This document shows positions 50,347 through 61,646 of a stretch of DNA of 64,000 nucleotides, one piece after another. A program made the translations under genes and the position numbers. The DNA is from Verticillium longisporum (taxonomy: Eukaryota > Ascomycota > Sordariomycetes > Glomerellales > Plectosphaerellaceae). The stretch covers positions 1,906,246 through 1,970,245 of the forward strand of contig JAETXT010000014.1 of NCBI GenBank assembly GCA_019188255.1, written 5' to 3'. The notes below the pieces were generated by a model. It worked only from the letters and a program-made list of their open reading frames with translations. It was not told the origin of the DNA and searched no databases. Every line of letters begins with the position of its first letter. Positions within the stretch are counted from its first letter, which is position 1.

Positions 50347-53300
50347 GGCTGCCGCTCGCGGACGGGATGACACAGGTGATGTGCTTCCGTGATGAGAAAA
50401 CGAAGAACGGTTGAGAGTTGCTGACGCGTGTTGAAGGCGTCGAAGACAGACTCTTTAAAAGAGGAGCCAAGGATCGGCAAAGGCGGCGGAGGGGGCGACG
50501 GCGACGGCGACAGGACATCCAAGACGCGAGTGCAACGAAGGAGGGGGGCAGCCCTTCTTTTAAAAAAATCCTCTGACCCTTTTTTCCCCAGCTGTGCGAC
50601 TGCACTGGCGATCTAGGGGAATCCGAAAGTAGTGCCGAGGCTAGGGGGCATGGCCGTAACGGGGGCGAAGAACCACAGAAGATTGCAACGATGCTTTGCT
50701 GGAGCTTATCAACGGCCAACCTGGACCGGTGGGGAGCCCTCTGGCCTGGCCCATGTGGAGAGACAACCCCAAAGCACCCACCCCGCGGACAGTCCATGTG
50801 GTTCTGGGCTGAGGATTGGCCCTGATCATGGAGGAACAGGATCCCAGGATCTGCGTGGTGGACGGCCCAACGAATGCACGCGGTCCAATACAGCTTTGGT
50901 CTCGACAAGCGTCTCGACAAGCGACTGTTGCACACGCGAGCAGCGACTTCGTGGTGGCTGACAGGGTGGGCCATCGCGACATGGCGATGACCGCTGACTC
51001 GAGTCGCTGCTGGCGCTGCTACACAGGCAGTTGAGAAGGTTTTCGCGGAGCCTATCTGTACCCAGGGACCAAAGATAAGAGCTGCTCCGTTGAGGCGCCG
51101 CTTCCCAAGGATGCCGTACCTGCGGGCTCCTGTGCGCCATGGGGATGCCGACGCTGGCATGCGGGCGGCCCAGTGGCGAGCTAGCGGCGCTCGTCCGCTT
51201 CTGGAAGGTTGATAGAAGAGACTTGGTCATGGCGTCTCGGCGCTGGCAACCATGATGGGACAAGTAGTCCTCTCTGTCCAATAGCCGCATCGCTGATGGT
51301 GCCGTTGACGGGCTTGGTCCCCTGGATCGCAGCGCTGACATTGGTGGACGGGCTGAGCGGCAAGGATTGCTGGAGCTTCGGACGACACACAGTACACCAC
51401 ACGGACTCGTCCGAAAGCACCTTGGGATCTTGGCTCGAAAGCCAAAAGCAAGTTGGGGGAGGATGTCCGGGGGAACGCAGGGGAGGGGGCATGGGGGAGG
51501 ACTCCAAGCCGCCCAAGCTACATTGTGGTGCAAGCCACGAGATGACCACGCTTGACATTGAGGGGGAGGACACACACGCAGGCGGGCGGCTCCGATGCTT
51601 TGTGGCCCCTTGAGTGCCGAGGGGGCTTGAAGCCCCCATTCACCCCAGACTACATGGGGAAGGACCACGATCGAAATTGGCGTCGTCGAAAGAGGCATCC
51701 TCATCCCGCCGCATCACATGCCGAGGGGGACCAGGCTCTTGTTCCAGAGTTCTATACCAGGATCCTGTGGCTCTTGAGATGAGAGTTTGAAGCCTCAGAG
51801 GGTTCTGTGGCTGCAGCCGACCAATGCGAGAGCCAACTGCTTTGCGAAGGAATCCCGTATCTTTGCCCAATCTGGGTCGCGAGCTCGTGCCCCTTGCCTA
51901 CCCTTGGCTCGAGCCAACGAGAGGCAGCGATCAATCGGTGCTCACACCCCTCCACTGCTTCTCGTGTCGACTATCAGTGGCTTGGATGTGCCATCGGTCG
52001 GCTCCGATGCACACCACGACCGGTTGCGCTTGGGTCTACTGTAAGCTGCAGTTTTCCCTGTAAAGGGCGTTCGCGGCCATGCAACCTCAAAGCTGAGGGG
52101 CGTCCCGGGCATTTGTGTGGGTGACAGGCGCACGTCGCGGGAACGGCTCGTTTACACTCCTGCACCCCGCGGTAGAGCAGCAACAAGAGAGACAGGTGCA
52201 ACGCTATCGCCGCTTAGCCCAGCGTGGTATCATCCCTCTTGGCGAGCTCCTCAGCCAGCTTTCTGGGATCTGACAGCTTGATTTGCTCAGGGGCCCCATT
52301 ATTATCGCTATATTCGTGCTCATTTCCCGCCAGCCATTGGGGCCAGATAGCCCATCCACGGTTATCTCTGGCACAACGCCCTGTCCTTCCGGGGCGAGAA
52401 CACCGTGGGCCAACCTGGCTGATAGGCTTCAGCAGTGGGACCCGCAGTTAAGATTGGGTGTCAGCCCGTTACGTGAGCTGTTCTGAGGCCGACGACGATA
52501 CTGGTCTGGTCACGCGTCCGGGAAATCTGTGCGCTCGCGTCGGACATTGTCCAGCTTCAAAGGGCGTGGCAGCTGCGAGCTATCGATGATAGCCTTGCTT
52601 GCCTACGCCAGCCACCTCGCCGGCCGGCGGCGTGTTTGAGTGTTACTCTACGGTTCCTGCTGTGGCCCGCCACTCTCCATATTGCTGCGGAGGCTTGGGT
52701 CGTGCGACGAGGCGTTGCGTCAAAGGCGCCGGTCACAGGCTTGTGGCACCTCTGCGCCCTATCCCAAGAGACGTTCTTGTTATGCCATGGCTTTTGATGG
52801 CGCGCATCGTGACACGGTCCATTCCACGCTTTTCATTCTCCAGTTTGTCCCCACGAGGGGCATGTTCGGCTTGAGGCGACATCCGCATCGGGTGTGTCCT
52901 GAGCTTTCGGAAGCGTCGGCCACTAAAGTTCGGCCCAGTCTGCTGGGAATCGCATTACAGTCTAGGCAGCGGATCGAGGGTGATGGTGGCCCATGACAGG
53001 AGTCAGGCTGGTTGTGTCCGGAGCGATAGGTGTCGATCTTGAGCAAGCCTCACCTGTGGGGCAGGGTGCAAAGCCCCGAATCGCTCCGTATGGATCCTGC
53101 TGACGAAGCTGTACATCACCTGACTCTTCACGAGCCACAATGTAGAGCCACCACACAGCCACTGCACAGTTATCACAACCAGGCGCTTGAACCAGCATGC
53201 CATTCGATATATATATGCCCGGAGGGCCTAAGTATGCAATAGAAAGAAAGAAGAAAAATATGTACGGTCACAAGAGATCAGGCCAGTTTGTTCTTTTCCC
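50347..53300. other. 3-kb region without a recognisable gene
   Basis: The left ~250 bp is the transporter promoter (includes GGCGGCGGAGGGGG-like and T/C tracts). Beyond that, overlapping GC-rich open stretches on both strands (for example 50826-51704 minus, 51209-51613 plus) show no motif and cancel each other. A piece at about 52,280-52,485 (+) reads moderately protein-like (WANLADRLQQWDPQLRLGV) but has no start, splice context or family. AT-rich ATATATAT near 53,210 marks the protease 3' side. Confidence 0.45.
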
Positions 53301-54521
53301 TTACAAGCACTGCGAGTAGTACTGGTTTGAGACCGTGCAGGTCGAGCCGGCCACGCAGCGGGTTGGTCCGGTGTAACCAGAGCCGCCGCACTGGCCCCAG
53401 CGAGGCACCTCAGGACCAGATCCGGTGGCCGGAGGTGTTGAGGTCGGGCGCGCCGTTGTTGTCGCGGGCCGGACGGTAGTGATGGTCACGGGTCGGGTGG
53501 TGGTAGGCGCAGCGGTCACGGCGGCAGGGGAGGCGCAGAGCCGCCCGAGCCCGACTGCCAACCGCGCTTCCGCGACAGCTCGTACCACCAGTTTCGCAGC
53601 ATCCAGCCGTCAAACTCGGTAATGGTTTGTGAGGAGCCGGCCAGCATGACAAAGTTCTTGATGCCAGTCGGTGTCCAATCATAAAAGTCGTCGAGGCCGT
53701 AGGTGTGGCCCATTTCGTGCAGAAGAATGTGAACGTTCTCGGAATTGAGAGCGCCCATGAAGTATTCGCGACCAATGCGTTGACCCCAGTCACCACCAGC
53801 ACCGCCGCCCATGCCGTCCGTCAACCAGAGCGACTGGTCGTAGTGACGCGCCGCCCCACCGGGGCAGCGGCTGTAGTCGCCGTTCTGGTTGAAGAAGCGG
53901 CCGCAAGCCGGAGCACACTCGGGAATTCCCGATCCATCCTTGTTGGTGTAGATGTCAAGGCCGGCCGTGGAGCCCTGAAGCAGCGCCTTGTCTCGGACAG
54001 CCCAACCGACAATGTTGACCTTGACGTTGGTATAGGGAAGTTGTCGTAGCCGTACAGCCATTGGAACCACTTTTGGTACTGCGCAGCCGTCACCTTGGCA
54101 ATTTGGCTGCGCTGAGCCTCGGTCACGACCGTGTCTGACTCCCAGCGGACGCACATATTGATGGTTCTGACTCTGTTGTCAGCGCTGCACTCTTCCCAGT
54201 CAAATACTTTACTCACCCCTGAGTAGCGATGAGCTGGTCCCAACCATAGTTCTTGAAGCGGAAGAGGTCGCCGTCGGCATATGTGGCAAGGCAGTGATCC
54301 CAAACCTGTTTCAACGGGGTAGCCAGGCTGGTGGGCGGGTTCCAGCCGGCCTGGCGCTTTGCCGGTCGGTTCGAGGAGCTTCGGGGAGCAAAACTAGTGG
54401 CATCCTTCCCAGCGAGAGCCTGCCAGACTGAGCCGTCCTGGTCAGAAGGGGTGGAGATATCGTAGCCCGAAACAGAAGCCGCGAAGGCCAGCGCGGCGGT
54501 GGAAAGAAGCGAGTAATGCAT
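53301..54521 (-). CDS. Secreted HExxHxxGxxD zinc metalloprotease with C-terminal CBM1, two apparent frameshifts
   Basis: Signal peptide [19 protein letters not shown], then a propeptide with a Lys-Arg site (RPAKRQAGW). Exon 1 54521-54217, intron GTGAGT...CAACAG, exon 2 54172-53301. The catalytic motif [13 protein letters not shown] (about residue 252) fits HExxHxxGxxD, where Asp rather than His would be the third zinc ligand, as in snapalysin-type enzymes; FVMLAGSSQ may be the Met-turn. After a Thr/Pro linker ([20 protein letters not shown]) comes a fungal cellulose-binding CBM1: [15 protein letters not shown], ending NQYYSQCL. The frame slips twice: at CCC (54035-54037, within [14 protein letters not shown]) and at CCCC (53527-53530, just before the linker). 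One base added at each gives 392 aa. The architecture suggests a protease tethered to cellulose. Confidence 0.82.
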
Positions 54522-56877
54522 GTTGGACAAACGTAGACAGTTGGAGTTAAAGTAAAATGCAAGAAAAGGGTGTAGTAGGATGAAGGCCTCGACTTTTCTG
54601 GGGCTACGGCGTTCGACGGCCTTGATGATACAAATCCACTTAATACGCATCCGCTCTCCCTGAGCAGCCATTCATTCTAAAATCAAGCCAAATCCTCGCT
54701 TTCGTAAAGGAGACCCATGTCTTCACGACCAGAAGAGCTTTCTTCATTGGACAGACTCAGCGGCCACAACCGCTTTGGGATGCGGCGAGTAGTGGAACAG
54801 CACTCGGCTGGCTAGCCTCGTGTTGAGGTGACCCCGGCCGGCGGAGTTCGATGAAACAGGTCAACGGAAGATTAAGGGCGGTGTGTGGCGCCTGGCCAAG
54901 TGCTGTGAAGGTGGCAGACTTTTGGCGCGAGAGCCACTGCTGAGAGCGGGGCCGCTCCGAGTAGCATTCGCGCAATCTTTTCGCGGGGTTCGTAGCATTT
55001 CTTAGACTACTGACCTTGGAGTGTAGGTGCTGACTTCGGAGTATAGGTTTATTGATTGGAGCGCTTTAAATTGACGTCTGGTCTTCTGATTATTGCGATG
55101 AGCACGGGTGTCGACCTGTGGACGGGAAATTTTGTGGCATGAGGAGCACACGCATTAGCGTCCATTTGAATCCGGGGTGATCCTGTTCCACGGGTCCCAT
55201 CACACCGGAGCTGGCATTCAAGTGGGTTCCGTTGACTGAAAATGGCTTGTTAGGCATCGGAGGATCACTGAATTTATCAGCCCTGGCGACACGAACGAGG
55301 GATTCATCGCATCGTACCAGACATACGGTTGTTTATATGAAACGTGACCCACCACGTCTTTCAGATGATGTTGGGTACGGACATGAGAGGGGCAAGCTTT
55401 GTGGAGAGCAAGGGGCGTGCCAAGGAAACATTTCCGGGGTATATTCTTCCCGCCGAGTCCGAAGCCATGTGACGGCGGTCAGGAAACTGGTCCAACTTTG
55501 CCATTTGTGATGACCATTTGTGATAAGAACTGCTCTTTTTCGTCAGGAGAATGATCAGGGTCTGTTCCTCGCAGCACACTCTATGTGACGAGACTGCTAC
55601 TTTATTTGTGAATTTTCTTTATAGCCTTGATATCAGAATGCATCTAGGAGCCATAGAATATACCCCTTCCTGGCTCAGCTCGGTAGAACATCCACGATAT
55701 AGATTCGTTTCAGTCGAGGTACGACGATTGCACCTTGACGACGCTGCGTGGGGCCAAGGCCTTGGACTCTTGCTACTAGTGATTGACAAGTAAGACTTAT
55801 GTTTGCATGCTGCATTGTACCCATCTGCATGGCCTATGGCACTCAGATTGCTAGAACTGCAGGTCTAATCGCAGTAGTTCGTTATTGCCCTGATTTGCAA
55901 TGACCGAGCTGCTGACCTACAGAGCCTATCACGACAGTTTTATCTTTTGATCAGTTGTATTTGAAGTTTCCAGAGCAGGCTTGCGCTTCATTAACTTATC
56001 AAGACAACTTACACCGAAACCGTCAGTCGTTAACTTCAATGGTCGGTAAGACATGATTGCTGCAGATGCCGGATGCATCCTCTCTGAACGTGTTTTCTTG
56101 TCAAAAGCTTGTCTCAAGGAGTGCCGACGTCAACTACAGCCCTCGCGTCGGTTCCGGAAACGTGAGAATGGTTCTCGGCTGTTTATAGCTACCTGCCGAG
56201 CGAAACTGTTCTGTTCCAATGTTGGAAACTGATGAGCGGTCGATTTCCAATAAGATCACCATATTACGCGTAAATACTCGCACCTCTTAAATCCCCAGCA
56301 TCGTGACGTATTCTCACGGCAAAAGTTGAAGTCTAATGTCTTCAATCGTGCAGCACATACGAGCAACGCCGACGTGATGGTCTAAAATAGGACATTCTCT
56401 GGGGATCACTCTCATAGATGGCGGCATCGTGTTTCGTGAGATTTATTTACAACATGACGTACTTCCGTCTCCACAATGGAAAGAATCCACATCCAGTCTG
56501 TACTTGAGAGGGAACATCACTTTAGACGCTATCCAATCTAGTCCAACCGTTGGAGGGTAATCAAGCCAGCCGACACACCAAAGTAACGTCCAAATCGCAA
56601 GTGACCTGGCTCTGGAATCAGGCAGGGCCAGAGTGCCTCGTTGGGCGATTATAACGAGAAATAAGGTGGCTCAATCACTGGGATATAAGGTATATCAAAA
56701 CTTCCACTACTTTCAACTCACCATATCGCCATCAGTATGTGCACAGCTTCACCATTGGTGTATACACGCTCCATCAGCACATCCACTATCAGTATTTACA
56801 GGACCACCACCAAAAATCGTGGGACACTAATCAGTGACGCTCATGAGTACGTGTCCCAAAGTTGCCAAGGCATAATT
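54522..56877. other. 2.4-kb intergenic region
   Basis: Composition falls toward AT between about 55,000 and 56,850. No coding chain supported; an 80-codon stretch at 55551-55793 (+) has no motif. It contains the protease promoter on the left and the P450 3' end on the right. Confidence 0.4.
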
Positions 56878-58508
56878 CTAGTGCTGGACTGCAACTCGCA
56901 ACCCAGGCCGTCTCGAAACTTTGACGTTAAGGTCGCTCTGTATGAAGAATGCAGCGTTGAATGACTTCCATGGGTTCGTCGGGTCGATGAGGACAAAGTC
57001 AAATCGACGGAGCAGCTCGTCACCTGTAAGCCTACGACGAGGAGAAGCGAAGGGGGTCAACTTACTTCAACGTAGACCTTGTTCAGTTCGATCATGGCAA
57101 TGTTCTTTCCAAGACACTCCCACCGGCTTCCCGATGCAAAATCCATCATGACCTGCTGGTCCATCGCACGCCACTTAGAGTCCGGAATACCTATCCATCT
57201 TTCGGGCCGGAAGAGATCTGCGTCTGGTCCAAAAACGTTTTGGTCGCGCATAACGGTCCATGGTGCCCAGGCAACATTGGTGCCAGCAGGGATGTGGACG
57301 CCGCAGACAACTTCATCCTTTGGCGAGATCTTTGGAAGCAGGCCCGTGGCGGGTGGCCACAGCCGTAGCCCCTCGCGGATGACAGCCTGCAGGTACTCAA
57401 AATTCTTGGCCTCGTCATCGGTAATAGGCGAAGAGATACGCGCCTCCTCAATGGCTCGGTCAATCTCAGACTGAAAGCGTGCGTAAACGGGAGGGTTCGT
57501 CATGAGGAAGAGCAATGTCGACCGAATTGCCGTCGCCGAAGTGTCAGAGCCTGCAATGATTTGGACGACTGTCTCGCCCTCGGCGTCCTGCTTGCTCAGC
57601 CCGTGGGCCACAAAGGAACCCAACATATCACGTTTGACAATTGGGTTGTCGCCGTAACGCTCATCCACTGCTTCCTGGGCAAGGCCCATGACCGTGCCGA
57701 TGCCGACCATTTCTCTTGCGCTCGGAATGATCCACTTTAACCTGGGCGACTGCAAAATGTTGAGGAACCATGGTATGAGGGCCGTCGTCAGAAGCACTGG
57801 GACTGTGCTCTCTGTTGTCTCGATGTACCGAAATTTATCGCCATCGGCCTTGAGGTAGTCGAATGACTTGCCAAACGCGAGGCTTGAGATGACGTCCAGA
57901 GTAAAGAACTGCACCTTGCGTGCCAGATCGACAATTTTAAAGTCTTGTTCGGTTGCAAGGTACTTGGACTCGAGGAGATGGACAAGCCCTGCGACCTGTT
58001 CGTCAATCAGCTCATGCAGACCGTCCACATCTTTCCCCGCATAGCCGGCCGAGAGTCTGGAGCGCAAGGCCTCGTGCACCTTGTCGTCCGTGGTCGAGAA
58101 TGTGTTGTCCTTGTATGGGTCGATGCGCAGCCCGCGATACCAGTGCGCTCGCTGCCAGCCAGAGCGCACTCCCCACAGGCGTCGAAGCTCGGCGCCATCG
58201 CCACACACGACCCAGTTGGGTGCGATCCTAGCAACAGGCCCTGGAGGTTCCTTGTCAGTTTTGCTGCGCGAGTGATAAGTGACGAGAGGTCGTGGTACCG
58301 TATTTTTATTGGCATCTTGCAGCACAAAGTTTAGCCGCCCGCTCAGTTGGTTGCGGATCAGCCACAGATCTGTCCAGCCCGCCAAGAACGGGCCGTGTAC
58401 ATGTCGCAGACGTGAAAAGTCCCGCACGCGCGCAGCCACCAAGTAGGACAGCAGCAAAAGCCCTGCTGCTAGGGCTATCGTAGTAGGTGGCATGGTTGAG
58501 AGGTCCAT
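56878..58508 (-). CDS. Cytochrome P450 monooxygenase (pisatin demethylase-like group)
   Basis: Three exons: 58508-58299, 58250-57066, 57015-56878 (510 aa). The start MDLSTMPPTTIALAAG leads into an N-terminal membrane anchor (LAAGLLLLSYLVAARV). Key motifs: I-helix AGSDTSATAIRSTLLFL, K-helix VIREGLRLWPP (ExxR), PERF-like FRPERW, heme loop FASGSRWECLGKNIAMIELN with Cys449 as ligand. The 48-nt intron 58251-58298 is a multiple of three without a stop; removing it restores a PGPVARIAPN block. The last intron's acceptor is GACGAG/CTG, giving VYVELLRRFDFVL. Substrate is unknown; fungal members demethylate phytoalexins or tailor secondary metabolites. Divergent from the methyltransferase, 666 bp apart. 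Confidence 0.92.
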
Positions 58509-59174
58509 TTTCAGTAGGCAACTGGTGAGAAGTTGATGCAAGAATCAGACCGGACGAGTCAGTTCAGAGACCGTCCGACGTCCAATCCTTATGAACGCCA
58601 CCAGAGGCGACCAAATTGGGACATTTCCCTCGCTGACTTGAGCGGACGAGACACAAGATAAACAAGAAGCCATGTGCCAGCTGGCCCGGGACTAGAGACC
58701 AGAGGGAACTCTGTGACTGGTTGGTGGTGTCCCTGGCGCTCCGCATGCCGGGGTACGCGAGCGACCTATGTCTTGCAACCGTGAGACTTGGTAAGCCGAC
58801 AGGACGGTTTGCGCCGCTAGGCCATGTTTAACCATTTTCTGCCCATGGGCAAGAAAAAGCCTCTCCCGCCGACAGGCTACAGAGCGTCAGTGTCCTGAGA
58901 AGCACAGAGTGAAGTGGCATGGGGCTGCTCGTCGCGCATCCGCGGCCCAGGGCTGATACTTCCGGTACAGGGAGCTGACGTATCACAAAATTACCCCTCT
59001 AGCCATTGTTAGCGCTGAAAGCACACGGGTTATATCTTCATTCAGCCCTCAGGCGTCGACGTCCAGCCTGCTCTACTTCCCCGTTATTGATCGTGAGGTA
59101 AAGCACTCCTCGTCAGTGTCCGTGCCATTCACACATGACTTGTTCAGAACGAAGTTCTGGCCAAAGACCACAAC
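58509..59174. promoter_or_regulatory. Divergent promoter of the P450 and the methyltransferase
   Basis: 666 bp between the two start codons. Coregulation is plausible for a small metabolite gene pair. No motif assigned. Confidence 0.45.
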
Positions 59175-60978
59175 ATGTCTGAACCGACCCAACCGCCATC
59201 GCAGGCGACGCAATGGCCTCACTCAACGCCCGTAGAGGCTGCACCCCCACTACAAGCTGCGCCCCTGACGACTGTGCAGATCGTAAGTCCGGTTGTCCGG
59301 TCCTGTGCCTCGCTTCCTCGTACCTCTGTCCATCCATCTTTGCCATCCATCAGTCCAGCAGGGCATCTAACCTTATACAGGAAGCAGATGAAGGTAGCGA
59401 AACAGACGGCGACTCGGCGCTTGACGTGGTAAGTTGCATCGATGGTCCAGAGGGAATCTCGACATCGGCACGGGCCGCGTTACACCTGTTAGAGGATGCC
59501 ACTACAGAACATGGACGAGGGTCTCATCGACAGGGCTAGAGGCGCCATCTTAGTCGCCCTAGCGAATACTAGTCCCAGCTGACTCGGGTACCGTCTAGCC
59601 TACCCGTGACTCGCTTACGTCGCTGCGGTCGAGCATTCGCGAGTACCAGCATGAGAATGGCCGCACATACCATTCCATGAGCGCTGGCAGTGAGTGTGTC
59701 ATCTTCAGGCCAGTGGCTTTGCTTGCTGACAGTCTCTCTAGAATACTTTCTACCGAATGATGATGTGAGTGAAGAGCAGCTGACGAATGGAGTTTGGCTA
59801 ACACGATCGCCTCAGTCCGAAGTCGACAGATTGGGTACGATCAAGGCGCTTTGATCCTTGGTCAGAACATGCTAATGACGGTGCACTTAGATCTGCAGCA
59901 CTATGTGATGACCATGACCATAGGAGGCAATCACTGCCTCTGCCCTAAAAACAACGGAGCGACCCGTGTGCTGGATCTCGGGACAGGCACAGGTATCTGG
60001 GCCATGGAATTCGGTAAGCATTTCGTGTTCTTGTTCTGCATGCGCTGCTAATCACCTCGAAGCCGACGCTCACCCAGGCGCTGAGGTATGAAGTGAAGTA
60101 TGGGCCGCGGGAGAGCTCGTTGTTAACGAGTGCAGGTTATCGGAGTCGACCTGAGCCCTGTACAGCCCGATCTGTAAGCCCATCCCTGCGCTTCACTCCG
60201 AGACCCTGGACTTACAAGCCTAGTGTGCCGCCGAATTGCCACTTTGAGGTGAGCTTTTTGAAAAACGTGTATCACGATTGCCTTGCTTACGGTAGTGATA
60301 GCTGGACGATCTCGAAATGGATTGGACGTGGTCGAAACCTTTCGACTTTATTTTCTGTCGTATGATGACCGGCAGTTTCGCCAACAACGAGAATATCGTC
60401 CAGAAGGCTTACGAGTGACCCATCCAGTTCTCTGGGTCAAAGACTTGGGCTGACCACTCTTGCTAGCTCGCTTGAACCGGGTGGTTATTTCGAGGCCCAG
60501 GATATGGCTCTGCCACTCGGTTGCGATGATGGCACTCTTGCCGAGGACTCAGACCTCTGGAAGTGGGTTCTCCTCGTCATGGAGGGCATGGAGAAATTTG
60601 GACGGCCTGTCTCGGCAGCTCAGGAATGGAAGACACTCATGGAGCGTGTCGGCTTTGAAGACGTTATCGAAACCGTGTACAAGTGGCCCACAAACAGGTG
60701 GCCTCGTGACAAGCATTACAAGGAAATTGGCATGTGGGCGTTTGCCAACATGGACCAGGCACTTGAGCCCTCGACCATGGTGCCTTTGACGCGCACTGGG
60801 CTGGACCTACGAGGAGGTGCTTGTGCTGGTTAGCAAAGCACGCAAGGTCTTGAAAGATCCCAGTGTTCATGCCTACTGGCCCATGTGAGTCGCTATCTGC
60901 CAAAGTTCGGGTCTTGGGCTAACATTTCGCAGCTACATGGTCCATGGTCGAAAACCGCTGAAGGGCGACGACGTATGA
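59175..60978 (+). CDS. LaeA-like SAM-dependent methyltransferase, 12 exons, 2-bp frame break
   Basis: Exons: 59175-59282, 59381-59428, 59599-59689, 59742-59764, 59816-59834, 59891-60013, 60063-60085, 60136-60173, 60224-60248, 60302-60414, 60467-60884, 60933-60978. Several are only 19-38 nt. The spliced chain shows the family order: acidic start (EADEGSETDGDSALDV), SLRSSIREYQHENGRTYHS, KYFLPNDD, SEVDRLDLQHYV, SAM motif I VLDLGTGTGIWAMEFADAHP, VIGVDLSPVQPD, WSKPFDFIFCRMMTGSF, SLEPGGYFEAQDM, ETVYKWPTNRWPRDKHYKE. At 60790-60796 the frame jumps. Two bases (a lost GC in CGCGCA) are needed to join to ALGWTYEEV and VHAYWPIYMVHGRKPL, giving 358 aa. Such enzymes are methyltransferases of unclear substrate, often in metabolite clusters. 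Confidence 0.82.
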
Positions 60979-61646
60979 CCTATCAGCCGCCACGCTTGCC
61001 TTGGGCCTTCTAGAGCAACAATCCTCCACAAAGGGAACGTGCTGGATGTAAATACAATGTCCAATGCGTAGTCAAGTCCCTGTTTCGTAGTCTGAGAACA
61101 TGATTCGCGCCTGGCGTGCAGGTTCCATTGGCTCTGGCTTTCGGACACCAGTTCCTGTAATGGCCATGTCCTTCTCCTCAGCTGTCCGCTCGCATGAAAT
61201 CACCCACAACCCGTTTCGGCCCGGACCATTCAACTGCCGATGCGTCCGGGATATGGTGACCTGCGTACATGGGCGATCTTGGCATGATCGACATGTGCCA
61301 GGGAAGCCAGGGGCTAGCCGCCATTGAAATAGTAGCGGCGGACTGCGACTTCGCCAGCATTCGCCCGCTGCCCGATTCGTGCGGTACCCCAGGGATCGCC
61401 ACTACCCCGCGCCCCCGTGTCCTCAGAGTGAGATGTTCGCATTGTAACCTGATCCGTGCGCCAGCACCACAGCATTGGTCTTGGCGAGAATGGTCCAAGA
61501 ATCATATCGTTAGCATCGTCGGAACTCCTCGCCTGGAGCTCGACCGAGGCCGAAAGAAGGTGTTGGCCGAGATTACAGTCAGAGTTGTATATAAATCGCC
61601 ACGGTTCTGGCCGCTTGAGGCGTTGTTGCCATGTCACAACTTCATT
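60979..61646. other. Spacer between methyltransferase and BNR protein
   Basis: About 670 bp. The ~380 bp directly upstream of 61647 are open in the BNR gene's frame but lack protein character; the hydrophobic signal begins at 61647. TATATAAA at 61587-61594 could serve as its TATA box. Confidence 0.45.

Noticed and set aside
50826..51704. 292-codon open frame, minus strand
   Set aside because: No motif, Pro/Ser/Arg-rich, mirrored by long frames on the opposite strand.
61269..61646. 126-codon N-terminal extension of the BNR protein
   Set aside because: Open frame but unconserved-looking, and it would bury the obvious signal peptide beginning at 61647.
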